8,930 bases of DNA from a bacterium (GTDB taxonomy: Bacteria > UBA6262 > WVXT01): contig DATKVN010000025.1 in assembly GCA_035530055.1 (NCBI GenBank), positions 1-8,930 of the forward strand, read 5' to 3'. Positions 1-6,655 of the stretch are shown piece after piece. Each line of letters begins with the position of its first letter. Position 1 is the stretch's first letter. A program made the position numbers and the translations under genes. Under the pieces are notes generated by a model. That model saw only the letters and a program-made list of their open reading frames with translations, ran no database searches and was not told where the DNA came from.

Positions 1-371
1 GCCGAGCCTCCGTAGAGAGCCTTAAATTTAATACCACAAAACTGTGGAGGATTATGCGAGGCAGTAACCATTACCCCGCCATCGCATTTTCCTTCCACTA
101 TGGCAAAAGAGACGCAAGGAACAGGAACAGACTTATTACTAAGAATCACTTTGATTCCATTTCCGGATAAAACTTCAGCAATTAGCAAAGCATATTTCTC
201 AGCAAGAAAACGATTATCATACCCCACAACCACCCCTTGTGGCTTGTTACCTGTCGCTTCTTCCTTTAGGTAGTCTGCTATCGCCTGGGCAACGATTCTC
301 ACATTATCGAATGTGAAATCGTCAGCAATAACTCCTCTCCATCCATCTGTGCCAAACTTAATTTTTACCAT
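1..371 (-). CDS. Phosphomannomutase/phosphoglucomutase, N-terminal part (runs off window)
   Basis: This is the first 123 codons of an alpha-D-phosphohexomutase, which interconverts hexose 6-phosphate and hexose 1-phosphate in the cytoplasm; the rest lies beyond position 1. The protein opens MVKIKFGTDGWRG, the typical N-terminus of the family (residues 6-13 FGTDGWRG). It carries YDNR at 51-54 and the active-site loop TASHNP at 103-108, whose Ser105 would be the phosphoserine. The full-length family has about 450-470 residues, so roughly a quarter is visible. The ATG at 371 is chosen because family members start just before the FGTDG motif. No strong ribosome site sits at ideal spacing; the nearest purine-rich stretch is the 3' arm of the hairpin unit at 388-408, about 16 nt upstream. 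It follows manC, so mannose 6-phosphate to mannose 1-phosphate for GDP-mannose is the likely role. Glucose or glucosamine phosphate specificity cannot be excluded. Confidence 0.93.
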   Translation of the reverse strand, partial: MVKIKFGTDGWRGVIADDFTFDNVRIVAQAIADYLKEEATGNKPQGVVVGYDNRFLAEKYALLIAEVLSGNGIKVILSNKSVPVPCVSFAIVEGKCDGGVMVTASHNPPQFCGIKFKALYGGS

Positions 372-387
372 ACCAGGATTACCAATC

Positions 388-408
388 CCTCCCTTTCGGG
401 AGGACTCC
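388..408 (-). repeat. REP-like hairpin unit A (type 1 stem)
   Basis: Read on the minus strand this is a GGAGT foot, then arm CCTCCC, loop GAAA and arm GGGAGG. It is identical to the units at 2496-2516 and 2561-2581, including one extra G after the last arm. It ends 16 nt before the mutase start codon and faces the next unit foot to foot across 10 nt (409-418). Confidence 0.88.
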
Positions 409-418
409 AAAAGATTCT

Positions 419-440
419 GGAGTAGCAGAGCTTGCTCTGC
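419..440 (+). repeat. REP-like hairpin unit B1 (variant stem)
   Basis: GGAGTA foot followed by arm GCAGAG, loop CTTG and arm CTCTGC. Its first eight bases, GGAGTAGC, are perfectly complementary to 464-471, so B1 and B2 together form a 53-nt structure with an 8-bp outer stem and two inner hairpins. The hairpin differs from the type 1 and type 2 units, but the GGAGT start is kept. Confidence 0.82.
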
Positions 441-450
441 GTTATTAATA

Positions 451-471
451 CGAAACAAGTTTCGCTACTCC
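451..471 (-). repeat. REP-like hairpin unit B2 (variant stem)
   Basis: On the minus strand this reads as a GGAGTAG foot followed by arm CGAAAC, a two-base TT loop and arm GTTTCG. It is tail to tail with unit B1 across a 10-nt AT-rich spacer (441-450), and foot to foot with unit C across 9 nt (472-480). Confidence 0.8.
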
Positions 472-480
472 AAAAATCCT

Positions 481-501
481 GGAGTCCTTGCGAAAGCAAG
501 G
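481..501 (+). repeat. REP-like hairpin unit C (type 2 stem)
   Basis: GGAGT foot, arm CCTTGC, loop GAAA, arm GCAAGG. The same 21 bases recur on the other strand at 2531-2551. It ends three bases from the manC stop codon. It could form a hairpin in the 3' end of the manC message, but no U-run directly follows it on the transcribed strand, so it is not a standard intrinsic terminator. Confidence 0.88.
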
Positions 502-504
502 AAA

Positions 505-1545
505 CTATATGTATTTTTTAAATTTTGGGTCTTTTTTTAACTTCTCCACCAATTTCTTAACCTGTTGACCCTTTCCTTTGGGAAAGACTAAGGTAACATC
601 TTCTGTAGAGACAATAATAAGGTCAGATACGCCAATTGCAGATAATAGTCCTTTCTTATTTACAATTGTGCAGTTTTGAGTATCCATCATCGAAACTCTG
701 CCTATAATAGCATTCTTCCCTCTGTCGCGCGAAAGAAATTTATCCAGCGACTCCCAGGAACCTAAATCCTCCCAGGAGAAATCGGCAGGAATGAGAAGAC
801 TATTCTTTGCTTTCTCCATTATCCCGTAATCAATAGAAACATTAGGCAATCCAGGATACAATTTACTTATGTTCTTTGAAGAAACCATTTGCAATTTCTG
901 GTAGAGGGAAGGCATATATTTCCCTATTGCCTCCAGAATTACTGACTTCCTCCACACAAACATTCCGCTATTCCAGAAAAATCTACCAGTTTTAATGAAC
1001 CTTTCGGCGTTCTTCTTATCCGGCTTCTCTACAAATCTTTTGACCCTAAACACCTGTTGTTTCTCTTTATTCCCTGCCTCTATGTATCCATAACCAGTTG
1101 CCGGGTATGTTGGTTTAATACCAATAGTAATTAGATTCTCCGTTTCTTTAGCAAGCGTAACTGCTTTTTTCAAAGTATCCAGGAATTTTCTTCGAGGCTT
1201 AATTATATGGTCTGCCGGTAAAACAACCATAACCGCATCTTCTTTAATCATTTTCGCCGCCAGGCCAATACAGGGAGCAGTATTCCTCCCAACTGGCTCA
1301 GAGATTATGTTTTTTCTGGGCAGCTGGGGAAGCTGGCGCTCAATGGCCCTCGCCAGGGGACGTCGGGTTACCACAAGGATGTCTTGAGGAGAAATAAGTG
1401 GCTGGAGTCTATCCACAGTTTCCTGCAGAAGACTCTTCTTTCCGGTGAGCGAAAGGAGTTGTTTGGGAAATTTCTCTCTACTTAACGGCCAGAATCTCTC
1501 CCCTTTTCCTCCCGCCATAATCACAGCTTTAATTACCATTTTCAT
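505..1545 (-). CDS. manC: Mannose-1-phosphate guanylyltransferase (GDP-mannose pyrophosphorylase), single-domain
   Basis: Cytoplasmic enzyme that joins mannose 1-phosphate and GTP to give GDP-mannose and pyrophosphate. The 346-residue protein has the nucleotidyltransferase signature near residues 12-31 (GGKGERFWPLSRE followed by KFPKQLL), ADHII at 111-115, GYGYIE at 151-156, FVEKP at 171-175, WNSGMF at 191-196 and DLGSW at 260-264. All match the ManC/CpsB family rather than glucose-1-phosphate thymidylyltransferases. It ends with a short lysine-rich tail. It lacks the C-terminal cupin mannose-6-phosphate isomerase domain of the roughly 470-residue bifunctional enzymes, so isomerase activity must come from elsewhere. 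The ATG at 1545 is preceded by AAGGGGG at good spacing; an in-frame ATG two codons later is possible. It lies 17 nt after the epimerase gene, so the two are probably cotranscribed. The next gene downstream, a phosphohexomutase, would supply its substrate. Confidence 0.95.
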   Translation of the reverse strand: MKMVIKAVIMAGGKGERFWPLSREKFPKQLLSLTGKKSLLQETVDRLQPLISPQDILVVTRRPLARAIERQLPQLPRKNIISEPVGRNTAPCIGLAAKMIKEDAVMVVLPADHIIKPRRKFLDTLKKAVTLAKETENLITIGIKPTYPATGYGYIEAGNKEKQQVFRVKRFVEKPDKKNAERFIKTGRFFWNSGMFVWRKSVILEAIGKYMPSLYQKLQMVSSKNISKLYPGLPNVSIDYGIMEKAKNSLLIPADFSWEDLGSWESLDKFLSRDRGKNAIIGRVSMMDTQNCTIVNKKGLLSAIGVSDLIIVSTEDVTLVFPKGKGQQVKKLVEKLKKDPKFKKYI

Positions 1546-1562
1546 CCCCTACCCCCTTACAT

Positions 1563-2480
1563 CTACTGTTCCCTAAAAAAATCTATTGTCTTTTTTAACC
1601 CTTCTCTAATGTCTACCTTTGCCTTCCAGCCAAGCTTTTGCTCCGCCTTCTTCACATCAAGAGAACTCCTCATTAACTCTCCAGCCCTGAGAGGTTTATA
1701 CACTGCCTGTTTAGAGTATTGGGTTAGTTCTTTCATTTCTGAAAATAACTGATTTACCGAGGTAGATCTACTTGTCCCAATATTAAATATCTCGTTATCG
1801 CCATTTTCCAGACATAAAATATTCGCCTTCACTACATCTCCTACATAGACATAATCACGCACTTGCTCCCCATCGCCAAAAATATTGACTTCTTCGTTAT
1901 TAAGCATCTTCCCGGAAAAGATTGCCACAACTCCAGCCTCACCATAAGGGTCCTGCCGGGGACCATAAACATTGCCATAGCGAAGTGCAGTATATCTTAA
2001 ACCATAAATTTTCTCATAAGTAGAGAGATAACATTCCATGGCATACTTGCTTACGCCGTAAGGAGAAATAGGAGAAATGGGAGAATCTTCATTAGGAGGG
2101 AGATTGCCACATTCGCCGTAAATTACACCACCACTGGAAGCAAAGATTATCTTCTTAATTTTGTACTTCCGACAATTCTCTAAAATATTAAGTGAACCTT
2201 CTATATTAATCCGGGCATCAAAGGCAGGGTCATCTATGGACTTTCTCACGTCAACCTGGGCTGCATGATGACTAACAATATCAATTCCTTCTTTGTTAAA
2301 AACCTCTTCCAGTGCCTTATCACAAATATCTAAATTGTAAAACTTAGCTTTCTTATTCAGATTCTCTTTCTTCCCCGATGATAAGTCATCTACAACAACG
2401 ACTTCATATCCCTTCTCGATATAAGCATCAACAACATTAGACCCAATAAACCCCGCCCCTCCTGTCACCAATATCTTCAT
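1563..2480 (-). CDS. NAD-dependent sugar-nucleotide epimerase (UDP-glucose 4-epimerase-like, extended SDR)
   Basis: A 305-residue extended short-chain dehydrogenase. The NAD-binding Rossmann motif GGAGFIG is at residues 7-13, the Asp pair ending the second strand is at 31-32, and the catalytic elements are SS at 115-116 with the YxxxK pair Tyr141/Lys145. GNVYGPRQDPYGEAG (169-183) and the FGDGEQVRDYVYVGD block (201-215) are typical of GalE-like 4-epimerases of about 305-320 residues. Likely substrates are UDP-glucose/galactose or their N-acetyl forms; the exact sugar cannot be read from the sequence. The start is placed at 2480 (MKILVTGG), just behind AGAGGA. The frame stays open upstream to 2522, but those 14 codons lie mostly within a repeat hairpin and precede the normal family N-terminus. 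It sits between a ligase-like gene and manC. Confidence 0.92.
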   Translation of the reverse strand: MKILVTGGAGFIGSNVVDAYIEKGYEVVVVDDLSSGKKENLNKKAKFYNLDICDKALEEVFNKEGIDIVSHHAAQVDVRKSIDDPAFDARINIEGSLNILENCRKYKIKKIIFASSGGVIYGECGNLPPNEDSPISPISPYGVSKYAMECYLSTYEKIYGLRYTALRYGNVYGPRQDPYGEAGVVAIFSGKMLNNEEVNIFGDGEQVRDYVYVGDVVKANILCLENGDNEIFNIGTSRSTSVNQLFSEMKELTQYSKQAVYKPLRAGELMRSSLDVKKAEQKLGWKAKVDIREGLKKTIDFFREQ

Positions 2481-2495
2481 ATCCTCTTTTCCCCT

Positions 2496-2516
2496 GGAGT
2501 CCTCCCGAAAGGGAGG
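2496..2516 (+). repeat. REP-like hairpin unit D (type 1 stem)
   Basis: GGAGT foot, arm CCTCCC, loop GAAA, arm GGGAGG. Identical to units A and F. Its foot lies 15 nt upstream of the epimerase start codon, so it falls in the 5' leader of that gene when transcribed on the minus strand. It is tail to tail with unit E across 14 nt. Confidence 0.88.
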
Positions 2517-2530
2517 GTCCATAAACGGAA

Positions 2531-2551
2531 CCTTGCTTTCGCAAGGACTCC
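2531..2551 (-). repeat. REP-like hairpin unit E (type 2 stem)
   Basis: On the minus strand: GGAGT foot, arm CCTTGC, loop GAAA, arm GCAAGG, identical to unit C at 481-501. It is foot to foot with unit F across 9 nt. Bases 2545-2551 (GGACTCC) can pair with 2561-2567 (GGAGTCC), giving an alternative 7-bp stem spanning the two units. Confidence 0.88.
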
Positions 2552-2560
2552 ATAATTTTT

Positions 2561-2581
2561 GGAGTCCTCCCGAAAGGGAGG
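2561..2581 (+). repeat. REP-like hairpin unit F (type 1 stem)
   Basis: GGAGT foot, arm CCTCCC, loop GAAA, arm GGGAGG, the same as units A and D, including the extra trailing G. It ends 10 nt from the stop codon of the ligase-like gene. With units D and E it fills almost the whole gap between the two genes. Confidence 0.88.
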
Positions 2582-2591
2582 GTTTTTAAAC

Positions 2592-3806
2592 TTATTTTGC
2601 TTCTTTTATCCTGGGAATAACCATAACCATACCGAGAAGGAAATAGAAAAGCATGACTACTTCTGAATCCCCAAAATTATACTGACTCAATCCGGCAATT
2701 AGAAAAGCGGTAAGCGATCCCAGAAATCCCCATACAAAACCTTTAAAATACCCGTCCTCCAGTTCCTTGAAAATGTGAAAACCAACCTTGTAAATGGTTA
2801 CCAAGAGCCAGAGAAATATACCCAATCCCAAAAGTCCACTGTCCACAGCCACATCCACGAAATTGTTGTGAGCATTGCTTACCGACTTCTCCTCTTCGCT
2901 CGGCCTATACCTTGGGTACACTTTTCTAAAGCCTTCCCAACCCACCCCTGTAATCGGATAATCTCTTAATATTCTCAGACTTCCCTCCCAGAACTCTGTT
3001 CTATCTCCAACTGGATGCTTGGACTTAACAGTTCCCGCCACCCGCTGAGCGAATTCCAAGGAAGGGAGAGCTAGAATCAAAATAGAACAAATCATAATTC
3101 CAGCTAAAATTGACAGAAGCAATCTTCTGCTACCCAAAATACCCATAAATATCAATCCGACAATCAATCCTATCCACACCGCCCGACCATATGAAAAGAT
3201 TATGGCAGTCAGGATAATCAACCCTGACAACTGCAACCAGCGTTTCTTCCTTCTTATCCTAATATAAGAAGACAAGCCAATTACCACTGGCAAGACCAAC
3301 AATATATAGTTTCCAAAAGTCGCCGGACCGTCAAAGAAACCTGTACTTCTGGCCATAGGCAAGCGGAGATGCTTAACGTTGCCGAAAAAATCTATTTTGG
3401 TAAGATGCTGGAAAATGCCGTAGGCTCCTCCAATCGTAGTAATCAAAACCAGAATTCGCACTAGCCTCTTAAACTGAATTGTGTCTTTGACATTATTCAC
3501 AATTAGGAAAAAAATAAACATCCAGCCCAGAGTCATATAGGCTTTCAGGCTATGTTTAAAATTTACTGCCATAATTACCCCTATAGCTGCAGCAACCAGA
3601 AAGGCGACAATTGGTATATTAAGGGGATTTCTCGCCAGGCAAAATTTTTTCGTCAAGAACATCCTGACTAACCAAAACAAAAGTGCAAAAGATACGGCGG
3701 TCTGGGCTCCGGTAATGGAAATCGGTGACCAGAAGACAAACAGAATAAGAAAAGCCCCAACCAACCAATCGCAATATTTCAATAATTTATCTTTAACGAC
3801 TTCCAT
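2592..3806 (-). CDS. O-antigen ligase / polymerase family membrane protein (WaaL/Wzy_C-type)
   Basis: A 404-residue polytopic inner-membrane protein with about ten to twelve hydrophobic segments (for example 14-50, 63-82, 92-104, 113-130, 163-180, 192-224, 228-248, 322-342, 355-373, 382-398). It has a long loop between about 249 and 320. The family signatures are the SYGRAVWIGL segment (205-214, with Arg208) and HNNFVDVAVDSGLLGLG at 313-329, whose His313 matches the essential loop histidine of WaaL-type ligases. Such proteins transfer undecaprenyl-linked glycans to lipid A-core or another acceptor, or polymerise repeat units; sequence alone does not separate ligase from polymerase. The ATG at 3806 follows AAGGAAG at good spacing. 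A 215-nt gap precedes it, so it may start a new transcript. The glycan locus supports a role in surface polysaccharide assembly. Confidence 0.88.
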   Translation of the reverse strand: MEVVKDKLLKYCDWLVGAFLILFVFWSPISITGAQTAVSFALLFWLVRMFLTKKFCLARNPLNIPIVAFLVAAAIGVIMAVNFKHSLKAYMTLGWMFIFFLIVNNVKDTIQFKRLVRILVLITTIGGAYGIFQHLTKIDFFGNVKHLRLPMARSTGFFDGPATFGNYILLVLPVVIGLSSYIRIRRKKRWLQLSGLIILTAIIFSYGRAVWIGLIVGLIFMGILGSRRLLLSILAGIMICSILILALPSLEFAQRVAGTVKSKHPVGDRTEFWEGSLRILRDYPITGVGWEGFRKVYPRYRPSEEEKSVSNAHNNFVDVAVDSGLLGLGIFLWLLVTIYKVGFHIFKELEDGYFKGFVWGFLGSLTAFLIAGLSQYNFGDSEVVMLFYFLLGMVMVIPRIKEAK

Positions 3807-4021
3807 ATCGCTTCCTTGTCGTTAGGTATTTGTCATTTATCATTACCGTAAATAGTATGAATTTTTAAAAGGGTAATTCACGAGAGTTGACGCATTCAGA
3901 AAAAAATACCTTTAAGAATTGATGCCAAAATTTGTAGAGGTTACGGCAGCAGAAAAAAATAATAGTAATCTGTTCAAAAGCGTACTGGACATTAATTCTT
4001 TATAGAGATATTATCTTTGCA
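3807..4021. other. AT-rich intergenic gap with short direct and inverted repeats
   Basis: No convincing gene is visible in these 215 bases. CAGAAAAAAATA occurs twice in direct orientation, at 3897-3908 and 3950-3961. TAAGAATTGATGC at 3913-3925 is repeated in inverted orientation at 4019-4031 with one mismatch; the second copy runs into the end of the dehydratase gene. On the minus strand a weak promoter-like pair, TTGATG (4020-4025) and TATAAA (3999-4004), is separated by only 15 nt. No strong GC hairpin with a U-run is seen. The gap is a plausible place for the promoter of the ligase-epimerase-manC-mutase unit, but no element is certain. Confidence 0.5.
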
Positions 4022-5875
4022 TCAATTTTTATTTTCCTGGTCTGGCACATAAGAAGGTACTATTTCGTGTATTTTATTCAGAATTCTCTTCGTATCCATC
4101 ATATGTGCTAACCTTTCTAGTTCCTTAACCTGGTTCCTTAGTATACGTGATTCGAACTCATTTGCCTGGGCGATGTAGATTTTCTCATACTTAGTAGTTT
4201 TATCTTTCTCTACATCGTGCAACGTTTCTTCATACAACTTTTCTCCCGGTCTTAATCCGATAAATTTAATAAAGATATCTTTATCTAACTTAAGTCCCGA
4301 AAGGGTTATTAGATTACGTGCTAAATCCAGTATCTTTATCTGCTCACCCATATCTAAAATAAAAATTTCCCCTTTTTTTCCTATTGCCCCTGCCTGAAGG
4401 ACAAGTTGAGCAGCTTCACTTGCACTCATAAAATATCTTTTGGCTTCAGGATGGGTTACTGTTACAGGCCCCCTTTCCTCAATCTGTTTCTTAAAAAGTG
4501 GAATAACGCTACCGTCGGAGCCAAGCACATTCCCAAAACGAACCGCCATAAATCTTGTCTTACTATCCTTAGCCTTAGCCTGTAATATCATTTCACTAAT
4601 TCTTTTAGTTGCACCCATAATACTTTTGGGATTTACGGCTTTATCTGTGGAAATCAAAACAAATCTTTCCACCCCATAGTGATTGGCTGCATAGATAAGA
4701 TTGCGAGTTCCAATAATGTTGTTTTTTACCGCTGCTGCAGGATTTTCCTCCATCAAAGGAACGTGTTTATGCGCTGCAGAATGAAATATCACATGAGGTT
4801 TATAACGGGAAAATGTATGCTTTAATAGACCGATATCTTTTATATCTCCAATAATTGTTGTGAATTTAACTTGTGGATATTTTGTCTTAAATTCAACCTC
4901 TAAGAAATAAACGTTATTTTCATTATGGTCATAAAACATAAGTTCTTTTGGGGAAAAAAGAGCTATCTGTTGACAAAGTGCCGAACCAATTGAACCACCT
5001 GCACCTGTAACCAAGATACGTTTATTCCTAATATAATGACTTATCTCTTGTGCATCTATCTCAACTGTTTCTCTACCTAAAAGGTCTTCCGGCTTTACCC
5101 CTCTGGGTCTTACTTCTAAATCTCCACTTAAAATTTTCTGCAACCCAGGAACAATTTTAAGCTTAACGTTCGGTATCTGACAATGAGAGATAATTTCTCT
5201 AATAATCTTCCCTTTAGCCGAAGGAATAGCTAAAATGATTTCTTCAACTCCATACTTGTTAACGATAGCTGGGATATCATGTTTTGTGCCTAAAATTTTT
5301 ATCCCTTGAATTCGTAAATTCTTTTTCGTAGGATTATCATCTATAAAGCCTACAATTTCCATATTCATAGCGGGATTATTGCGACATTCCCTTAATACCA
5401 TAACTCCCGCTTCACCTGCTCCAACAATAATCACCCTTTTGTTTATCTTCGCTGATACAGGTTTAAATATCTCTATAAATAAACGCGTTACAAAACGCAA
5501 CCCTCCAATAAAAGCTATGCATAAAATCCCATCCAGAAAAAATATTGAACGCGGGTAACCCACAATATTATAAATAAAAACGACCCCTAAGATAAATACA
5601 GCGGTAGAAAAGAAGTTTGCTTTGATGATTCTCCATAAGTCATCTATACTGGCATAACGCCAAAGTCCAGAGAAAAGTCCATAATAATAAAAGATAGCCA
5701 TCTTAATAATAATCAAAAGAGGTAATGTTTTTAAAATAATTGGAAAATACTCACTTCTTAATCGAAAATCAAAGCGCAAGTAGAAAGCACCTACATACGC
5801 AATAATGACTAAGATAAAATGAACAACTATAGTAAAAAGACGGCGATATTTATGAATAAAATAATTTATCTTCAT
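4022..5875 (-). CDS. Membrane nucleotide-sugar 4,6-dehydratase (WbpM/PglF/CapD-like, two Rossmann domains)
   Basis: A 617-residue protein of the large WbpM/PglF type. Four hydrophobic segments occupy about residues 13-33, 45-64, 90-106 and 110-127. A first nucleotide-binding domain starts with VIIVGAGEAG (148-157). The catalytic extended SDR domain starts with ILVTGAGGSIG (287-297). The catalytic region STDKAVNPKSIMGATKR (409-425) has Met420 where most SDRs have Tyr, giving the Ser-Met-Lys arrangement known for WbpM. Family members dehydrate UDP-GlcNAc to the 4-keto-6-deoxy sugar, the entry to bacillosamine, QuiNAc and FucNAc. Full length compares well with WbpM and PglF (about 590-670 residues). 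Its ATG overlaps the methyltransferase stop by 4 nt (ATGA), indicating translational coupling. Its product could feed the aminotransferase two genes upstream. UDP-GlcNAc as substrate is inferred from the family. Confidence 0.95.
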   Translation of the reverse strand: MKINYFIHKYRRLFTIVVHFILVIIAYVGAFYLRFDFRLRSEYFPIILKTLPLLIIIKMAIFYYYGLFSGLWRYASIDDLWRIIKANFFSTAVFILGVVFIYNIVGYPRSIFFLDGILCIAFIGGLRFVTRLFIEIFKPVSAKINKRVIIVGAGEAGVMVLRECRNNPAMNMEIVGFIDDNPTKKNLRIQGIKILGTKHDIPAIVNKYGVEEIILAIPSAKGKIIREIISHCQIPNVKLKIVPGLQKILSGDLEVRPRGVKPEDLLGRETVEIDAQEISHYIRNKRILVTGAGGSIGSALCQQIALFSPKELMFYDHNENNVYFLEVEFKTKYPQVKFTTIIGDIKDIGLLKHTFSRYKPHVIFHSAAHKHVPLMEENPAAAVKNNIIGTRNLIYAANHYGVERFVLISTDKAVNPKSIMGATKRISEMILQAKAKDSKTRFMAVRFGNVLGSDGSVIPLFKKQIEERGPVTVTHPEAKRYFMSASEAAQLVLQAGAIGKKGEIFILDMGEQIKILDLARNLITLSGLKLDKDIFIKFIGLRPGEKLYEETLHDVEKDKTTKYEKIYIAQANEFESRILRNQVKELERLAHMMDTKRILNKIHEIVPSYVPDQENKN

Positions 5876-6654
5876 TTATAACCCACAACATACAAAACCT
5901 TATATCCAAAATTAGGAGAATCATAAGGTATAGAAACAGGAGGGGTATATTCTGCCATTCCACCAGATATTTCCGGCGGCAAGGGTAGCAACTTTCCGTA
6001 GAAAATTCTTTTCAACAGTTCTTTGCCTTCCATTGTTTTCGGAATTATCTTTAAAGCAACTGCTTTCCTCTTAATCCAAGAAATAATTCTATTTTTAAAT
6101 GTTTTAGCTATTACAGGATAGTCTCCATAAAGGACTATGTCACCAAAATTATTCTGCTTTAGCAAGCCGAATAACTCGTGCGCAGAGAAATATTTATGAC
6201 TATAAGGACTGGGATTAAAACCCGACCAGTCTTTGTTAGCCGTACAAATAAGAAGATTGCCCCCTTTTCTTAAAACCCTTTTTGCTTCTTTAACGAATTG
6301 CTCTGGATTTGCAAGATAATAAATAGCTTCATACAATATCACTAAATCAAAACTATTATTATCGAACGGCAGTTTATGCGCGTCCAGGATTTTTAACTCA
6401 ATATTCTCTTTGTCTTTGTAATATTCCCGTGCAAATCTTAAGTTATTCTCATCAATATCAGCGCCTATAACTTTTTTTGCTTTTTTTGCTAAGTACCCTA
6501 ACCCTTGCCCCGAGCCGCAAGCAACCTCCAATACTTCCTTTCCCTCACAAAATTCAGACGCAAAACGGTAACGTGTATACATTCGTTGTATCTGTTCCCT
6601 GCTGACTTTATACCCTGTTACTTCTGTTACTGTACTAAAATCAACTCGTCCCAT
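5872..6654 (-). CDS. Class I SAM-dependent methyltransferase
   Basis: A 260-residue protein with a Methyltransf_11/25-type Rossmann core. Motif I is VLEVACGSGQG (41-51), an acidic residue follows in GADID (64-68), motif II-like LKILDAHKLPF spans 87-97, and FDLVILYEAIYYL (102-114) and the VLRKGGNLLI strand (127-136) follow. No membrane segment or signal peptide is seen. The N-terminal RMYTRYRFASEFCEGK segment and the C-terminal 80 residues lie outside the core and may shape the acceptor site. In this context it probably methylates a sugar or sugar nucleotide (O- or N-methylation), but the acceptor cannot be named. It starts 1 nt after the aminotransferase stop, with AAGG at suitable spacing, and overlaps the next gene by 4 nt, so it is an integral operon member. 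A lipid or small-molecule acceptor remains possible. Confidence 0.88.
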   Translation of the reverse strand: MGRVDFSTVTEVTGYKVSREQIQRMYTRYRFASEFCEGKEVLEVACGSGQGLGYLAKKAKKVIGADIDENNLRFAREYYKDKENIELKILDAHKLPFDNNSFDLVILYEAIYYLANPEQFVKEAKRVLRKGGNLLICTANKDWSGFNPSPYSHKYFSAHELFGLLKQNNFGDIVLYGDYPVIAKTFKNRIISWIKRKAVALKIIPKTMEGKELLKRIFYGKLLPLPPEISGGMAEYTPPVSIPYDSPNFGYKVLYVVGYK

Positions 6655-6655
6655 A

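Noticed and set aside
388-501. CRISPR array or intrinsic terminator
   Set aside because: Units alternate in orientation, have 9-10 nt spacers and differ in stem sequence, unlike CRISPR repeats. No hairpin is directly followed by a clear U-run on the transcribed strand.
313-540. Plus-strand open frame of 75 codons
   Set aside because: It runs antisense over the mutase start, the hairpin array and the manC end, and resembles no protein family. Part of its sequence is translated repeat.
2481-2522. Fourteen-codon N-terminal extension of the epimerase
   Set aside because: It is open only by chance through the repeat unit at 2496-2516. The Rossmann strand starts at MKILVTGG, and a purine-rich ribosome site lies just before position 2480.
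3887-3915. Plus-strand TTGACG that could be a -35 box
   Set aside because: No good -10 box follows at 16-18 nt, and no plus-strand gene lies downstream.
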